Assembly (NCBI GenBank): GCA_004369085.1
Contig: ML210156.1
Location: 198,239 to 262,238 of the forward strand
Length of the DNA stretch: 64,000 nucleotides
From: Coprinopsis marcescibilis
Taxonomy: Eukaryota; Basidiomycota; Agaricomycetes; Agaricales; Psathyrellaceae
Reading direction: 5' to 3'
Shown here: piece after piece, positions 62,561 through 64,000 of the stretch
How positions within the stretch are numbered: the first letter of the stretch is position 1
How the letters are laid out: the number at the start of each line of letters is the position of its first letter
The notes under the pieces: model-generated
Database searches by the model: none
What the model was told of the DNA's origin: nothing
Seen by the model: only the letters and a program-made list of their open reading frames with translations
Position numbers and translations under genes: made by a program

Positions 62561-62823
62561 GAAACATTAACATACGGTTATCTCAAGCCTGATCATGCTT
62601 AGTTAGCACCTTATCGTCACAGGACCGGTACAATGACGATGAGCAAGCCCGCGCTGCGGTGCAATCCAACCCAGGCGCACACCCACACACATAACGTTTC
62701 TCAGAGTTCTGTCGCATTGCGCAGTATGCTTGCAAAATACTACGTATGTCCCGGCCGGGCCTCCCAGGCTCCAGCATCGGATCCAAAAAATCAAAGAGTA
62801 ACCTAACCTAAGATCCAACTTGA

Positions 62824-63075
62824 GCTTCTTACCACAAGCCTTACTACAATACCACCAACGTTCCGAGCGAAAGTGATTCCAATCTTATCATCTTCGAACC
62901 CGAACGGCGAAGAAACTGGAACCAAGCTTACCGGCAACATTTGATGGATCTTGAATTCGGTTGGAACTTCGAGGAAGCACTCACATCACTGCGCAGTCTC
63001 CTTGAGAATTCGGAAAGTTCAAGTTTGCCGGCAAATACTAACGCCCGAAACACTAAGGGTACTAACGTACCATAG
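62824..63075 (+). CDS. Possible exon of unknown gene or relic
   Basis: An open plus-strand frame without an early ATG that reads YYNTTNVPSESDSNLIIFEP, RRRNWNQAYRQHLMDLEFGW and FEEALTSLRSLLENSESS, ending at TAG 63073-63075. Charge and hydrophobicity are protein-like. It follows a possible branch site and acceptor (CTAACCTAAG near 62800). It may be the last exon of a gene starting near 62600 (DRYNDDEQARAAVQSNPGA) or another relic like the one beside it. Confidence 0.3.
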   Translation, partial: ASYHKPYYNTTNVPSESDSNLIIFEPERRRNWNQAYRQHLMDLEFGWNFEEALTSLRSLLENSESSSLPANTNARNTKGTNVP

Positions 63076-63984
63076 ACTGACGCACCTGAAACAGACCTCC
63101 TTACCCAGCGTTATACATTAGGCGTTAGGCATTGGATATCAATATCATAAGCCCAGACACGACCAGGCTCATCTCATGATTGCAAGTTGTATAAAAGTCC
63201 TACTTCGAACCGCTTTCCTAATTAACCCATGCACTGTAAAAATTCTCGCGAATTTATGTATGCAGCAACCCATTCAAACCAGGCCTCTGCCGACTATGTT
63301 AAAGTTACAGGTCCGAGGCGCGAGATCAAAGACAGGGGAGTATGCATGTCGATAAAACGCCGATATATTGCTATAAAAGTGAGATGCTGTGTATACGTAG
63401 AAAGAGCCAAAAGGTGATGATGACTGATAACTATACTATAATGTATGTATGTAATGCTAATGCTGATGTATGTATGCTGCGAGAGGAGCTTATAAAGCGG
63501 CAAGGGAAGTAAGGTAGAAAGTAAGGTACGATAATAAAAACATGATACAAAGCAGCCACGAGAAGTGTGAATGCAAGTGGCATGGCATTTTGTTTGTTGC
63601 TGCTGTAATAGTAGTGGTCACAATATACTAGTGAATGACCCTGGCACCGTCGCATGGGTTACAATGTGAGCGACGGGCGCTCACAAATCTCGAGAGAGAT
63701 AGAGAGAGGGAGAGAGACAAGAAAGGAAAACGAGTTGGTAAAACGAAATGGTGCCACAAGGTCCAAGGATGCGGAAAATACGATAGAATAATGTGCGGTA
63801 TGTGCGATATGATGAATGGGGATGGTACGATGCAACTTGCAATGCAAAACAAACAAAAGAAAAGAAACCATGGGATGGATGGATGGGGATTGAATGAACC
63901 ATAACCGCATCACAAGTCGTAAAAAGTCGTTTAATGCGAAAACAAAGGGAGATGCAAGAAGAAATGTAAACAGGCAGAATCAAA
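63076..63984. other. Terminal region with simple repeats
   Basis: No gene supported. TATGTATG-type repeats occur near 63442-63475 and a GA-rich microsatellite (GAGAGAGATAGAGAGAGGGA) at about 63693-63718. Confidence 0.5.
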
Positions 63985-64000
63985 TTGAGGATGCTGGAAA

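Noticed and set aside
62460..62570. Possible cyanovirin-N (CVNH)-like strand pattern in the decayed region
   Set aside because: Only a short beta-rich segment (VTLDLSEYLGSW) recalls the family; no repeat unit or paired cysteines could be confirmed.

Overview
The window comes from a filamentous basidiomycete, most likely an agaricomycete (mushroom-forming) fungus. The evidence is eukaryotic gene structure with many short introns (about 50-60 bases, GTNNGT...AG), roughly balanced base composition, and a gene set typical of that group. There is one assembly gap of 605 N (17800-18404). All gene models below are my own splicing by eye; exon edges away from conserved motifs are approximate.

Layout. 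0-3 kb: three small membrane-protein genes of the IFI6/IFI27 (ISG12) type, two of which share a duplicated promoter. 3-5 kb: an unrecognised minus-strand gene and a partial copy of its 5' end. 5-7 kb: a secreted serine carboxypeptidase (S10) on minus. 7.2-10.2 kb: a CUL4-type cullin on minus. 13-15.1 kb: a heterotrimeric G-protein alpha subunit on minus. 17.5-18.6 kb: an HNH-type gene cut by the assembly gap. 19.1-21.3 kb: mitochondrial-type glutamyl-tRNA synthetase. 21.4-28 kb: a UBR1-type N-recognin ubiquitin ligase. 28.5-42.2 kb: a tandem family of three related genes, two SNF2-like helicases plus a third member that has the family's accessory sequence but no helicase and carries nested tandem repeats. 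43-43.9 kb: a four-helix membrane protein. 48.7-50.8 kb: a PH-CRIB-PH-CRIB protein without a kinase. 53-57.8 kb: a SPO22/ZIP4-like meiotic TPR protein on minus. 58-63 kb: gene-poor sequence with what looks like a decayed coding region.

Several genes are housekeeping or signalling parts with known partners elsewhere: the cullin and UBR1 in ubiquitin-dependent turnover, the G alpha and PH-CRIB proteins in membrane signalling, and ZIP4 in meiotic crossover. The parts least explained by known biology are the IFI6-like trio, the helicase-linked family at 28.5-42.2 kb with its short MG-FE-EH signature, and the kinase-less double PH-CRIB protein.
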